DNA from: Hemibagrus wyckioides
Lineage: Eukaryota; Chordata; Actinopteri; Siluriformes; Bagridae
Direction of reading: 5' to 3'
Assembly: GCF_019097595.1 (NCBI RefSeq)
Contig: NC_080711.1
Location: 13,806,928-13,870,927, forward strand
DNA length: 64,000 nt
The position numbers and the translations under genes were made by a program. Of this stretch, positions 1-11,894 are shown piece after piece. The notes below the pieces were generated by a model. It searched no databases. It was not told where the DNA came from and was given only the letters and a program-made list of their open reading frames with translations. How positions within the stretch are numbered: position 1 is the stretch's first letter; every line of letters starts with the position of its first letter.

Positions 1-1367
1 ATCCAAATACGATCAATGAAGGGTACAAATTTAGGGCAGTTAATGTGGACTCAAATCACCTCCTTCATTTGCCTTTACACTCCCATATCAATCACACAGA
101 TTGGTGGAATAAATGAATCCATCTCTTGCACTTTTGACTTTTACGTTGGCTTGCTTTAAGTTCCGTTTGGTTGAGTTTTAGCCAAAGATTAGTTTGCTGT
201 TTTGGATTGTGGAGATGTGATCGGCCAACTCCAGTGCTGATCCAAGGTCAGTGGTGAAATACTACCTAGCTGTGATATTTTGAACTAGTCTAAGAAGAGC
301 AGTTGATCTTTGATCAGTACAGCGCGGCTGTTCTGAAGGAGGCGTATGGGGCATGATGGTATTGGCATCTTCGAGTTGATAACCCACCACAGAGGGGGCA
401 CTGGACGGAGCACTTTTTGTCTTTTTTATGTTTTGTTTTTGTGTTTCTTTCGTTCATAACTTTTATTGTTGTCAGTGTCCTGAAGTCTGTCATCTGTTTA
501 CATCTAACTAACCCTTAACAATGCTTTCAGTTACGTATTCACAAACCTGTAGCTACATACCTGAGGTCCTGGTAATATCCTTAAAGGTACATCTCACTGG
601 ATCTCCTGCTTTTTGGTGTGTGTGTGTGTAAAACATTGTCCACCTCACAAGGTGCACCTGATGTTATCGTTGACTTTATTTTATTTAGAAGTTTTTACTT
701 AAATATGGTAAAATGGACAGACTCCCTAAACTGGCGTCTTTTGTCACTATTTGGACACTTTGTTTGAGGAAGTACAGTGGGATATACCTTTAAATAATAA
801 CCCAGAACAAATAGGAGTTCCTTGAGGCATGTATTCATTTCTCATCTTGATTGAATATGGCCTTCGATATATTCTACCAACTGCGCTACAGTTTAGCATT
901 AGCGTGGTTGCACAAAGACACACATTGTGCAATGGAAAGAAAACCAAAAAAAAAAAAAAAAAAATCTATCTAACATATTTATGGCTGTTAGATAAGGTTA
1001 GAACTTAGCTAGCAAACTGATGAATATTTGCCTCGTTCAGACATCTGGTGGTTTCTCTGGTGTTAATGAACCATTTTGTGCTATGGAGTCCATCAATTTC
1101 AAACTGCCCTAAATTTGATACTGACCTTCACTTGCCTACTGAGATTTTCTTGGAATCTACATATACAAACATATTATCTATGTAACATCATCTACTGTGA
1201 GAGAATAGATGCAACAGCGGGTTTGTGTTGTCCTGATTCATGCAGAAATGAGTGATTCAGGAAAAGAAACAAATCCAAATCTTAAGAAATTCCGCCAGAA
1301 AATTTGCATGTGATTGTCTTTCAAAGGAAAAATCAATAAATGCTGATTTGTTTCTTTCTTCCTCTAG
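1..1367 (+). other. nfix: nfix intron, upstream of the penultimate exon
   Basis: No exon of nfix or of any other gene is recognised here. The stretch is AT-rich with a poly-A run near 944-963. It ends in a pyrimidine-rich tract and AG acceptor at 1366-1367, just before the penultimate coding exon. Assignment to an nfix intron follows from that exon beginning in phase 1, so earlier exons must lie left of the window. Confidence 0.7.
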
Positions 1368-3214
1368 CATACTCCACGCCAGGCTCCACAACTCCCAACA
1401 GGTTTGTCAGCATCGGATCACGGGACAACAACTTTCTAAATATCCCCCAGCAGACACAAGTTAGTACCGAAATATTTCCCTATTTTAAAAATGTTTATGG
1501 AAAACAAATGCAAAATCATTTTGTTTACAAATCTGTACAGCAGGGTCTCAGTGTACTAGAATTAATTAGTAAGATTCCAGAGACAAACACACTGACAGAG
1601 TCTGATCTCTGTACTCTGTGTGTGTGTCAGTGTGGTCTCTCCGTTGCTTCTCTTGCTCTTTGTTTCTCTCACTTTCTCTCCCACATACAATAAGCAGTGC
1701 GGTATGTTTATCTGGCCCATCTGGAGCAGTTCTCAGTGGGAGAGGAGCAGTGGAGGTTGATTTGAGCGTTACGAGTGGGCAGCCTCCTCCATAAGCCGCT
1801 GCACTTTACTCATTACTGTGTAAACCACACCCGCCTCGGGCCGGCTCCACAACACATGGCAACCATCTGAAGCTCTACAGCTCCATCTCTCCAACACTCT
1901 CTCACACACTCCGTTTCTCCCACTGTTAGTCTTCCTTTCACTTTTCACTCCACCCCATTAACCCCTTTTTTGGCGGATCCAGTCTTCTGGGTACATCTTT
2001 CATGCACTGCTTGTTTTTTCAGCTGACTCTAACTGGGGGTTTGACCAGCCTCCATTTTGTTTTCTTTGGTTTCTGATATAAAAACGAAAAAAAAAGGAAA
2101 CCAGAAAATAACGCAATAAATAAGCACACTTGCTACTTGACACAGTAGAATAGTAGAAAAAAAAAGTCAGTGAAATTCCTGCACAAAGACCCAGTGTAAA
2201 AAGACTTCCTGGAGTAACTTAACTCCAAGTACAAGAGCTGAAAATTGGGTTCGAGGAGCTCCCTTGTGGCCAAACAAGAGGCCTGCATTCACCCTGTCCC
2301 AAGAAAGAATGTGAAAAAGGAGAGAGGGTGAGAGTTTCAGCATGACCCTGCAAACTGAGAAGCCACGTCCTGACTGTCTGGTTACCCGCAGCAACCAGAC
2401 ATGATGTCATAGCCAGTTGAACTTGAACTTGAGAGGTGGCAAGTGGAGGGGGTCAAAGTCAAAAGAGGGGGCTAAGAAAAAGGGTGCTAACTCCTGCCAA
2501 GGATTACACAGAGCGCGATAGAGCCGAGAGAGGGAGGAGCAGTGCTCACAGGGGAAGAGTCGAAGGCGATACTCAGAGCTGGGGGAGGAGGAAGGAGTGT
2601 TTGTGATGGGATGGCCTTTGTGTGTTTGGCTGTTTGGGGAGACTCAAGCAAAACACAAGCCGCTCCCCTGGAGGCAAAGTGCTTCCAAGACTTGACTTCC
2701 AGAATGTTCTCTAGCCACTTCATCTTGCTTTTATACTCCGGCATGGAGAAACACTGCTGCTCATAGCCAGTCAGCTCTCATGTGCAATACAAACAGCCTA
2801 AAAGTTTTGCTGTGGTGTAGAATTTGTATTCTGGGGGGTTGGGTGTTCCTACAAAAGTCCAACATGATAGCAAAAGAAAAAAAAATGTATATTGATTCCT
2901 AATAGTCAGATTATATGTAGATCCAGCATGTAGTTAAACGGTTATGGTATAGAGATAAACCACAGTGATAAAGCTGTTGAGGTGGAGAAGTTCCCAGCTC
3001 TTCACACTCCTCCTAAAGGAGGACAGGGACAGGGTGGGGAGAGACAGTCCAACTTGTTTAGCAAGACAAGCAGGACATCTAGTGGACAAACTCAAAATTT
3101 CAGCACTGAATATTAGCGAGGTTCTGATGTGAGCAAGGTTGTGTGTTTTTTTTTTTATACATGTCTTTTAAAACCTGTTTTCTCTTTTTGTTCCCACAGT
3201 CTTGGTTCCTCTGA
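1368..3214 (+). CDS. nfix: Nuclear factor I X, last two coding exons (5' part outside the window)
   Basis: Nuclear factor I proteins are dimeric transcription factors that bind the palindrome TTGGC(N5)GCCAA. Only the end of the C-terminal transactivation region is visible. Exon 1368-1459 (phase 1 entry) reads YSTPGSTTPNRFVSIG, then SRDNNFLNIPQQTQ, the conserved NFI tail, and stops at a GTTAGT donor. The final coding exon at 3200-3214 follows a TTCCCACAG acceptor and encodes SWFL then TGA. The SWFL ending, as I remember the family, fits NFIX rather than the SWYLG ending of NFIA/NFIC. The 1.74-kb intron between them holds only simple repeats. Whether this is the nfixa or nfixb copy cannot be told. 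The DNA-binding domain lies off the left edge. Confidence 0.93.
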
Positions 3215-6200
3215 CAAAATCTGCCTGCCAATAAGAAATTAAAATCCCATCTCTACAATCTGGAATCTTGAATCAGGACACCAAAAAATTGCACCTAAAA
3301 TTGCCCTCGTGCCCTATTGGCCCAATAGAACAACAAAGGAAACCAGCAAATCTTCTTATCATTTGGAATCTTCTGATCCTGTCGACTCACGGCAATGACC
3401 CCTCTCCCTTTTTTTAAACAAGAGGATCATGTGACATTTTGAAGGAGGACATGGAGTCTCACAAAAACCACAGAAAGACAACAACAAAAAAGCAGAAACA
3501 CAAAAGAACAACCCGAAGAGGAAAAAAAAAAAAAAAAAATCTGTTACTTATATTGTGCAATGGCTGGGGACATCAACAATGGTGAGGTTTTAATAATAGT
3601 AATAATAATAATAATAATTATAATAATTATAATAATAATAATAAAGCAAGCAAACTTAAAATAGTTAAAGAAACTATTGGGACATCAAATAACCGAGATC
3701 CTGACATCTAGTATGGAGTTGAAGCTAAAACCAGCTAATCGTCCCTTCTGACACCATTTGTAGTTCAGCGTAGAAATTGGTCTCGATGTGTCCATTCCTT
3801 TGACAGCCATCTTAACAAGAAATTACTAATCAAAAACACAATCACACAAAACAAAAACCTAAAGTATTGCACTAGAAAAAAGGAAAGTATGGAAAAACGA
3901 AACACTACTCTCGTGTCCGCTATTGAAAATAGGATAGACAGAGAAAAAAAAAATGTTTGCACACAATCTTTTGAGGTAAACGTGAACGTGGACGTGGACA
4001 TAGACACACTAAAGTTAATGTTGGATGTAAGTCAACAGTCATAGTGGACAGAAACTCATTTTAGGCTGAAATAGGAATACATGCTATGATCTAGACAAAA
4101 ACTACCTATGGAGTCTGTCCAATCAAAACTAATCTAATTCAGGCCTTATACTCGCCCTTAGTGCCAATTGAACGCCGACTGTAATCCCTTTGGGTAATGC
4201 CAGCCCTAACACACATATACAGAAACACACACACACACACTTAAATTCACTGCCATGTCTCTGAGCTGCTGCCAAGAAATAGTCACATTTTCTGAAAAGG
4301 AGCTAATTATTATATTTCGTTCCTGCTTTACATTCCAAATCAGAAACCATTACAATGCCTTACAAGCTCTAGAAACATTCTAGGACATCAGTTTGTATCC
4401 AAGTTTGTTATGTTGTCGTTAGTTGTATTGAAGTTCACACAGTGTCCCACTAAAGAAAAGTCTTTTGTCTTATCATCAGGAGTTCAAATCCCAACAATGC
4501 CACAGTCATCCAGAGCCCAAGAGAGTAAACTTTGCCGTGCTCTCTGGATGGAAGAAATGGTGTTAAACTCTCCACTAGCTATTTAGGTCACGTTTTAGAA
4601 CCTGGTAGCTTTGCTTCTGCGAGCTCGTGTATGCGGAAGTAAGCAGTTAGCACTTCTGTGTGTTTGTAGCTGCCCTGTGACCTAAGCATGAGCAGCATTT
4701 CATGATAGATGTGGAGGCTTCATGTGCCTTGGGGAAGCATGTGATATGAGGCCTTCATCTTCTCTGATTGGGAGCTGTTAATCGACAGGGTTAAACTAGC
4801 TAGTAGATGGGAATTGGCGAAATGAGAAAACTGAGGGAAAAATGATCCCCCACCTGCACAGTGAACAAGTGCTGAACAATAGAGATCATTTGTGACTGGA
4901 ACCAGGGGTCACAACATCCATATTCTTTCTTTAGATTGTCTAGTTCAACAGACTCACAACAACTCACCCCAGAACATTTTCAACACTACTGGTGTAATTG
5001 TTTTTATAACAAAACCTAGACACCCTGTCAGTGGGTGGAGCTTGTGTCAAACCTCTGGTTCCTGTCACTACCATTGTGAACAATTATTATATGGCGATTA
5101 CAAATTTCTCAAGAATGATGAGTTGTTTTTTTTGTTTTGTTTTTTATATCAAACCCACCGGAAAGACTCAGTGGACGTCTGCTTTAATGGCTAGTCGAGA
5201 CACCCCATCCTGTCTGTACTGTTTACTCTCCCAGACGGCTGTGTTCCAAGAACGCAAGGCCACACTGTGGAGCAAAAGAGTGTTATAGTTGTGTGCAGAA
5301 GGAGAGGGGTATGTCACAGCCATTTCGATCAGACATTGCTTCATCGGCTATGTTCACGTCCTGTTTAGTCATTCACAACGTTTATTAAAGGCAGAAAGCT
5401 CAGAGCATGGCCTCAGACTGTCTCTCACACACACACACACACACACAAACACCTTCCACTGACTGATTTAAAGGGAAGCCTTGGTTTTAACGCAGGGCAA
5501 TCCTAATCTGCCTTCACATAGTCATGCTGAAATTGTCATAAATCAGCTTGTTTTAAACATCAGTTTAATTTTTAGCCGCACTATTCAAATCACCGAGCTC
5601 ACAAAATAACTGGACTGCCTGATTCTGTGTCTCACTGCAGGGAAGCGTGGTTGCCGTAAGGCGGCCATGTCATCAGCGTAGTAGAGGACTAGCATTGCTA
5701 AAATGAGAATTAATGATGGCGATGGACTTTTCTTTTCTAATCAATGGAAGTGCCTCTGTATTCCCATTATGCAATTTGTTAAACATGAATTCAGGTTATT
5801 TTCTCACATATAAGCTATAGAGGAAGAAATTTTTATGTCTGGAGCAAAACAAGTGGCAAGTGACAGCTCACTAATTACAGACATCTTTATATATACAGGA
5901 GATATCCATATATATTTATATAAACATTTTTTTTGTTCACATAATAAGCTCAGTGGCAGTCTAGTTATTTTCTGAAGTATGGCAGCATTTCGATTAATAA
6001 ATGACTTATTTTTCAGTAGTACCAGTCTTGATACCCAGTTATACACTCAACATAGGAAAAGCCCAACAAGCAAAGTCCCTGGAAAATTAAAAAACAAAAA
6101 ATTAAAAAAAAAAAAAAAATAGAAAATGTATTTCTATAGTAAACAGTATCAGTAGTGTTGAGGAGAAAGATGTGGCTTTTGAGTTCTTTTGTGTTTGGAT

Positions 6201-8885
6201 GGGAAGTATTTGTAATTGAAAAATAATGTATGTTGATTGAGCCATGTGCAATGCCTTGGGTAGAGAAATGTGTTCGTCTGTTAGATTGTTAGAGGGTGTG
6301 ATAGAAGAGGGGGAAAAATACCCTTCTGTTATTGTTTCAAGTCCAAATGGTCCGGGACTCTAAACTACAGGGCGGAGAGAAAAAAAAAGTCTTTGTAAGT
6401 TTTGGGAGTTTTTTAATCTTTCTTTCTTTTTTTTTTTTTTTAAATAGCCTTTTTTCCTTTTTTTTATGTTTATTTGTAATGATTTGTGCTCAAAACTTGG
6501 GAGGGCTGAAGAAACAGTTTTGCAACACATCAAAAATATATATATCACTAAATGAAACTGGTGCTTTTTATGGAATACAGTACATTCAAACTCTATTATA
6601 CATAAATAAAAAAAAAAAACAAGTAAGTGTTATCATAACGCAAAAATTTTAGGAAAAACATGCATACTCTATTTCTTGTTTAGAATTTAGTAAAGGGGGA
6701 GGGGTTCATTTTAATTTAATTAAACAAAAAAAAGGCATTTTTCTCCCAAAGGAGGGTCTAGTCACAGAGGATGGATAAAATCCAAATTCACGCAAAGTCC
6801 TGAGAAGGAAAATCTAAAAACAAACAAACAAAAAAAAAAAAGGATTTATTGTTTACAATGTAAAGTTGAGACGGACGAAATTGCACTATGTATTCGGCAG
6901 CCATAATTCCACACCTTACTAACCATTATGATACATTACAGTCGATTCTGTTCGAGACGTTATCCAGCGAGAAGCTTAGTGCATTGTTGGCTTTTGTACA
7001 TAGAGGTTTCAAACAGATCCAAGCTGAATGACAAGATCTTCCCTTTTCTTGGGAGATGCTTTTAATCGACTTGATCGCCCTTGAAAACAGCAGAAATTAG
7101 ACCTTTTCATCAGTAGCTGTTGTTTTTTTATCATTATTATTAGCCTCCCTTCTTATGATCAGTACTTGTATGAGCCGAACGTTATTTTAATAAACAGAGC
7201 TGAAAATGTTACAAAGTGAACCCCACCCCCTCTCCTAAACCAACACCCCCTCCCGGTCCCAATGTAAATTACTCTAAACTCTAAATATTTGTTTTGTGAT
7301 GTAGTGTTAGACTCAGAGCATCTTCAAGGTTGTCCCTAAAAAAAGTGCCTTTGTTCACAGACTCCATCTTGTAATCCTCAGTGCCCGTTTCAGAAAACCC
7401 CCCTTTCAACCCGCTTCTATATTCTCTCCTTCTTCAAGCTCTTCAAAGCAGTATATATAGTACTAAAGGAAATCGGTGTGACTTAGTTTCTCTTTTTATT
7501 GTTGATGCTAAAATTGAGAAAAAAAAGAAAAAAAAACAAAAAGACAAAAAAGTCCTTCCTGTCTTGCTTTTCCTTCCTCTGTACTCCTTTCCTTGTCTTC
7601 TGCCTCTCTTGGACACTGGAATAGTCTGTAGTTTGCATAACCATCTTCTTTCCCGCCCTTCCCCATTTTTCATTGAATGGAGGGGTTTTTAAAAGAAAAA
7701 AAGAAAAAAAAAAGCAAAAACTTTTTGTCTGAGCAGAATGCAGTTAGCTTACATGTTATTCTTGTCTGTATGCTTCACATTGTATACCATACCGATCTCT
7801 TCAGCTTCTCCATTGAACAGTTAATGTAAGTGAACAAGTTACACCAGTGGGCTCTGGCGGGATGTCAGTCAAAGGGTGTATGAAGGGGAAAAGGTTCCAA
7901 CATGGAGCAGTTCAATCATATTTTAGTGAAGAAACTGGTTGGCGTAGGAAGTCCTCTTAACGGGTGGTGGAAGGAATCTAGGCTGCTGGGTTCAGATAGG
8001 TTTGTGACTTGTTTTGACTGTATTTATTTGTATTATTTTTTTAACCAAATTTTTTTTGTCAGTGTTGCGTATTTAGGTGGCATCAATGCCACGCTGAGAA
8101 TTTTTTTAGATGATGCACCTTTGCAGTGGTTATATGAGACCAGCTATTTAAACACATGGAAGAATAATGACCTGAAATTACTAAGCACCTTATTACGGAA
8201 TGGGTTCAGCGATGGATGAGAGAAGGATACAGAAATTCACAAAAAAGAAAAGATTAAACCGAAATTCCAGTTTAATCTACAATTTGGAGCCAAGCCCCTC
8301 AGACCAAACTGACAAGCTGCATGCCATCCAACCTGAACTGTAGTGAATTAAGATGCCTTGGAAAATCATTAAACACACCAGCAAAAGGAATAATCTCAGG
8401 CCTAACAAATCACAGCCTGATTATTGTCCCACGTAAATATGCAAACTTTTCCTAAGTACATGAAGCCAGCAACAGTATCAGCCATGACTACAAGAGATTA
8501 GAAGAGAGAGAGAGAAAAAAAAAAAAAGCCATAACGTTGTGGACAGAACTTACCCAGGGCCTTGTCCCTTCCTGGCGCTGACCATCCGTCTTTTAAACTT
8601 TTTTTTTTCTGATTTCTTTTTGGGGTTGTGTTTTTTTGGTAGATTGTGTAGGGTTTTTGGGATAAGTGATAAGCTTAGAGTAGATCGAATTTCCCAGCAG
8701 CCTTTGCCCTGGCTGCTAGCTTCTTCACTAACCCTAAAAAGCTATTGCCCCCTTTATAGACATGCCCTCCAGAGCTCATGGTGAAATGCATGTGTTAATT
8801 ACAATTTCTTTTCCATAATAAGAAAAACAGTTTGAAAAGAACAGCACCTTTAACTGATTGAAATAAAAGGATGTTCTTGACTGTA
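3215..8885 (+). other. nfix: nfix 3' untranslated region (probable extent)
   Basis: After the TGA at 3212-3214 no splice signals or coding exons are recognisable for about 5.7 kb, and recognisable transposons are absent, unlike the DNA from 9.2 kb onward. The stretch is A/T-rich with many poly-A and poly-T runs. Candidate polyadenylation signals AATAAA lie at 7189-7194 and 8862-8867; I take the distal one as the end. A TGTACATA (Pumilio-type element) sits at 6995-7002 in a higher-complexity stretch around 6880-7120. NFI genes are known for long 3'UTRs. The exact end is inferred and could be earlier. Confidence 0.6.
8862..8867 (+). terminator. nfix: Candidate distal polyadenylation signal of nfix
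   Basis: AATAAA in the context GAAATAAAAGG, followed by a T-rich stretch about 50 bp downstream. It is the last canonical signal before transposon-rich DNA begins at 9.19 kb. Confidence 0.45.
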
Positions 8886-9189
8886 ACACTGACTGTATGT
8901 ATGATTCTTTTGACTTTTTCCTTTTAGCTAAAAATGCATTTGGAATGGTTGGTTAAATATATCTTCAGACATATCAGACTTTATTTGCCCAATATTTCTG
9001 GCTTTAGTTAAACAGAAACTACAGTTTTAGCTGACTTTAAATTCATTTCATTTCATGCACTGATTCATTTTCACTAACCGATTAATTGTAGATCCAGAAC
9101 CTGTACTGGGTGAAATGAGCATCAGGCAGGCACACAGACACAAACACACTACACACACACATAATATTCACATTTAGGGGTCCAAAATC

Positions 9190-10105
9190 AAAAAGTCATC
9201 CATGTCTTTATGGACCTTGCTTTGTGCACTGGTGCACAGTCATGTTGGAAGAGGAAGGGGCCAGCTCCAAACTGTTCCCACAAAGTTGGGAGCATGGAAT
9301 TGTCCAAAATGTCTTGGTATGCTGAAGCATTCAGAGTTCCTTTCACTGGAACTAAGGGGCCAAGCCCAGCTCCTGAAAAACAACCCCACACCATAATCCC
9401 CCCTCCACCAAACTTTACACTTGGCACAATGCAGTCAGACAAGTACCGTTCTCCTGGCAACCGCCAAACCCAGACTCGTCCATCAGATTGCCAGATGGAG
9501 AAGCGTGATTCGTCACTCCAGAGAACACGTCTCCACTGCTCTAGAGTCCAGTGGCGGCGTGCTTTACACCACTGCATCCGACGCTTTGCATTGCACTTGG
9601 TGATGTATGGCTTGGATGCAGCTGCTCGGCCATGGAAACCCATTCCATGAAGCTCTCTGTTCTTGAGCTAATCTGAAGGCCACATGAAGTTTGGAGGTCT
9701 GTAGCAATTGACTCTGCAGAAAGTTGGTGACCTCTTCGCACTATGCGCCTCAGCATCTGCTGACCCCGCTCCGTCAGTTTACGTGGCCTACCACTTCGTG
9801 GCTGAGTTGCTGTCGTTCCCAAACACTTCCACGTTCTTATAATACAGCTGACAGTTGACTGTGGAATATTTAGGAGCGAGGAAATTTCACGACTGGATTT
9901 GTTGCACAGGTGGCATCCTATCACAGTTCCACGCTGGAATTCACTGAGCTCCTGAGAGCGACCCATTCTTTCACAAATGTTTGTAAAAACAGTCTGCATG
10001 CCTAGGTGCTTGATTTTATACACCTGTGGCCATGGAAGTGATTGGAACACCTGATTCTGATTATTTGGATGGGTGAGCGAATACTTTTGGCAATATAGTG
10101 TATAT
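9190..10105 (-). pseudogene. Tc1-like transposon with broken transposase
   Basis: DD34E-type Tc1/mariner transposase remnant on the minus strand. The terminal repeat end (AATACTTTTGGCAATATAGTG) lies near 10080-10105. The reading frame starts at 9966 with MGRSQELSEFQRG and carries the paired-like helix-turn-helix (SSREISSLLNIPQSTV) and a GRPRKL motif. A shift of frame near 9640 follows 'QISSRT'; the second frame (9643-9188) continues with WSDESRF (first catalytic Asp), the [12 protein letters not shown] core and QHDCAPVH (second catalytic Asp). It stops at KTWM, so the final Glu region and one terminal repeat are missing. Inactive. Confidence 0.9.
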
Positions 10106-10539
10106 ATATATACAGTATATATACTACTATATAACAAAAGAACTTAAATGTAGAATATACATTTATATATTAGTAGTTAAATAGTAGTACAAATTTAAAA
10201 GAGTGAAAGTGTTATCACCTATCAAACACAGATGTGCTATTGTACAAAGTTATTGTGAATGGTAACAATGACCTCCTGTAATGTTCTACAATGAATCTGA
10301 ATCAGTTTGTTCAGTGACCTCCTGTTCCTCAATAACTCAAAAGTCTCCAGTTTGTGTCCAATGTGAATAAAGTGATGACTCTATCAGCATACAACTGCCC
10401 AGTGATGCAGTGATTTCTGTGTGAGGTGTACTGGCTGTCAGTTTTTAGTGATAATAAAGTCATAGCTCTAATGCCAAGCTAAAGGCGCACTGCTTTTTCA
10501 TCTTTGCACTCATCATATAAACTAAAGATAATGTTGTTG

Positions 10540-10762
10540 TAGAACTTATGGATGCTCCCTACATGTGTGAGGGGTCTCCACAGCGGACCAACTGGTCTGC
10601 ACAACAACTTGGCACAGGTTTTACGCCGGATGCCCTTCCTAACACAACCATTCCATTTTATCCAGGCTTGGGATCGGCACTGCACCCAGTGGCTGGGAAT
10701 CAAACCCGGGCCTTCAGCATGGTAGACGAGAAACCTACCAGTGAGCCACCAAAGCCCTAAAT
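10540..10762 (-). repeat. SINE-like repeat, tRNA-derived head in reverse orientation
   Basis: Contains GCCGGATGCCCTTCCTAAC, then 'GGGAATCAAACCCGGGCC' (a reversed B-box) and 'CCAGTGAGCCACC' (a reversed A-box region) at the right end. This is the layout of a tRNA-derived SINE lying in minus orientation, a common teleost family. The family name is not assigned. Confidence 0.7.
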
Positions 10763-10794
10763 TAACAATAATAATTGTATAAAATAAATCTCAT

Positions 10795-11090
10795 TCATCT
10801 TCAGTTAATGCTTTATCCTGGTCTTGGCCACGGTAAATCTGGAGTCTGTTACAGCAGCACTGGGTGCATTATGGGAGAATTCAACCTCAGGTGAGTCTCT
10901 AGTGCATTACAGGGCACACTACACACACACAGTCATTCATACCTGGGGCAGTTTAGCATAGGCAATCTGAAGAAAACTGAGAACCCAGAAGAAACCAACC
11001 CGAGCATAGTGAGAACATGGTGAGAACGTGAAACTCCAGACGGAGTATAACCCAAGTTCAGGACTGAACCCCGCAGCCTGGAGCCATGAG
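10795..11090 (+). repeat. Dispersed teleost repeat (family R)
   Basis: Recognisable blocks: CAGTTAATGCTTTATCCTGG, 'ATTACAGGGCACACTACAC', 'GAACCCAGAAGAAACCAACC', 'GAGAACATGGTGAGAACGTG' and 'TCAGGACTGAACCC'. The same ordered blocks recur at 39545-39735 and 58490-58690, and in reverse at 37630-37780, so this is one dispersed family with at least four copies in the window. Confidence 0.75.
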
Positions 11091-11470
11091 TCAGTTGTGC
11101 AAGACAAAGCATCTTAATGCAACCCACAAAACTAACAGTACAAGAAAATTTTTGTTCTAAATAAAAGTCACTCTCATTGGAGGTACTTTTTAAATAAAGT
11201 TAGTAAAGTATTGCTAAAAGTATTGACACCCTTAACAAATGTTTCCTGGTAGTTCTTGCCTAGCTTATATTATTTTACATCTTCTCATAATCCCCAGGGT
11301 TTGCGGTGCCTTTGTATGTTCAAACTCCAAATATCACCAGATTACATTATTATGAAGGGTATCCATAATTCTAAAGGGCACTGCATATGCTATAGCAAAG
11401 CCACAAAGTCATTTGAGCATTCACAACTGGGTGACGACTGTTGTCTGACAAACTTTACAATTTTGTTTGT

Positions 11471-11476
11471 TTTATT
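11471..11476 (-). terminator. nme4: Candidate polyadenylation signal of nme4
   Basis: TTTATT on the plus strand is AATAAA in the nme4 sense. It lies about 420 nt after the nme4 stop, giving a 3'UTR of plausible length. Confidence 0.45.
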
Positions 11477-11894
11477 TCAGATGGCAGTTTTTATGTAATG
11501 GACAATTGTAGCAAATGTGCAGAAATACTACAGAATATTAAATAATTATTATGAGGTATCATCATTTATGGCTGGTATTACTGTTATGTACACTTGTTTC
11601 TTAGGAACTTGTACATCGTTGTTGCTGGGCACAATTCACAGATACTTTCAGAAACACCAATTGTGGCTTTAAACTTTTTAAACATTTGTTATAATTCTGT
11701 TACTTTATAATAGAAATTTAATTCAAATTGAGCTCATTTAAAATTTGATAAACTATTCAGAAAATATATATATATATATATATATATAAACTTTGAATAT
11801 GATTAAAATATACAATTCAGCAGTAGTGGTAATATAATTAAAAAAATTATTTTCTTAACAATTTTTAAGAGATATAACTAACACACACACACAG

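Noticed and set aside
9190..10105. Functional Tc1 transposase
   Set aside because: One frame shift near 9640, loss of the last catalytic residue region and loss of one terminal repeat.
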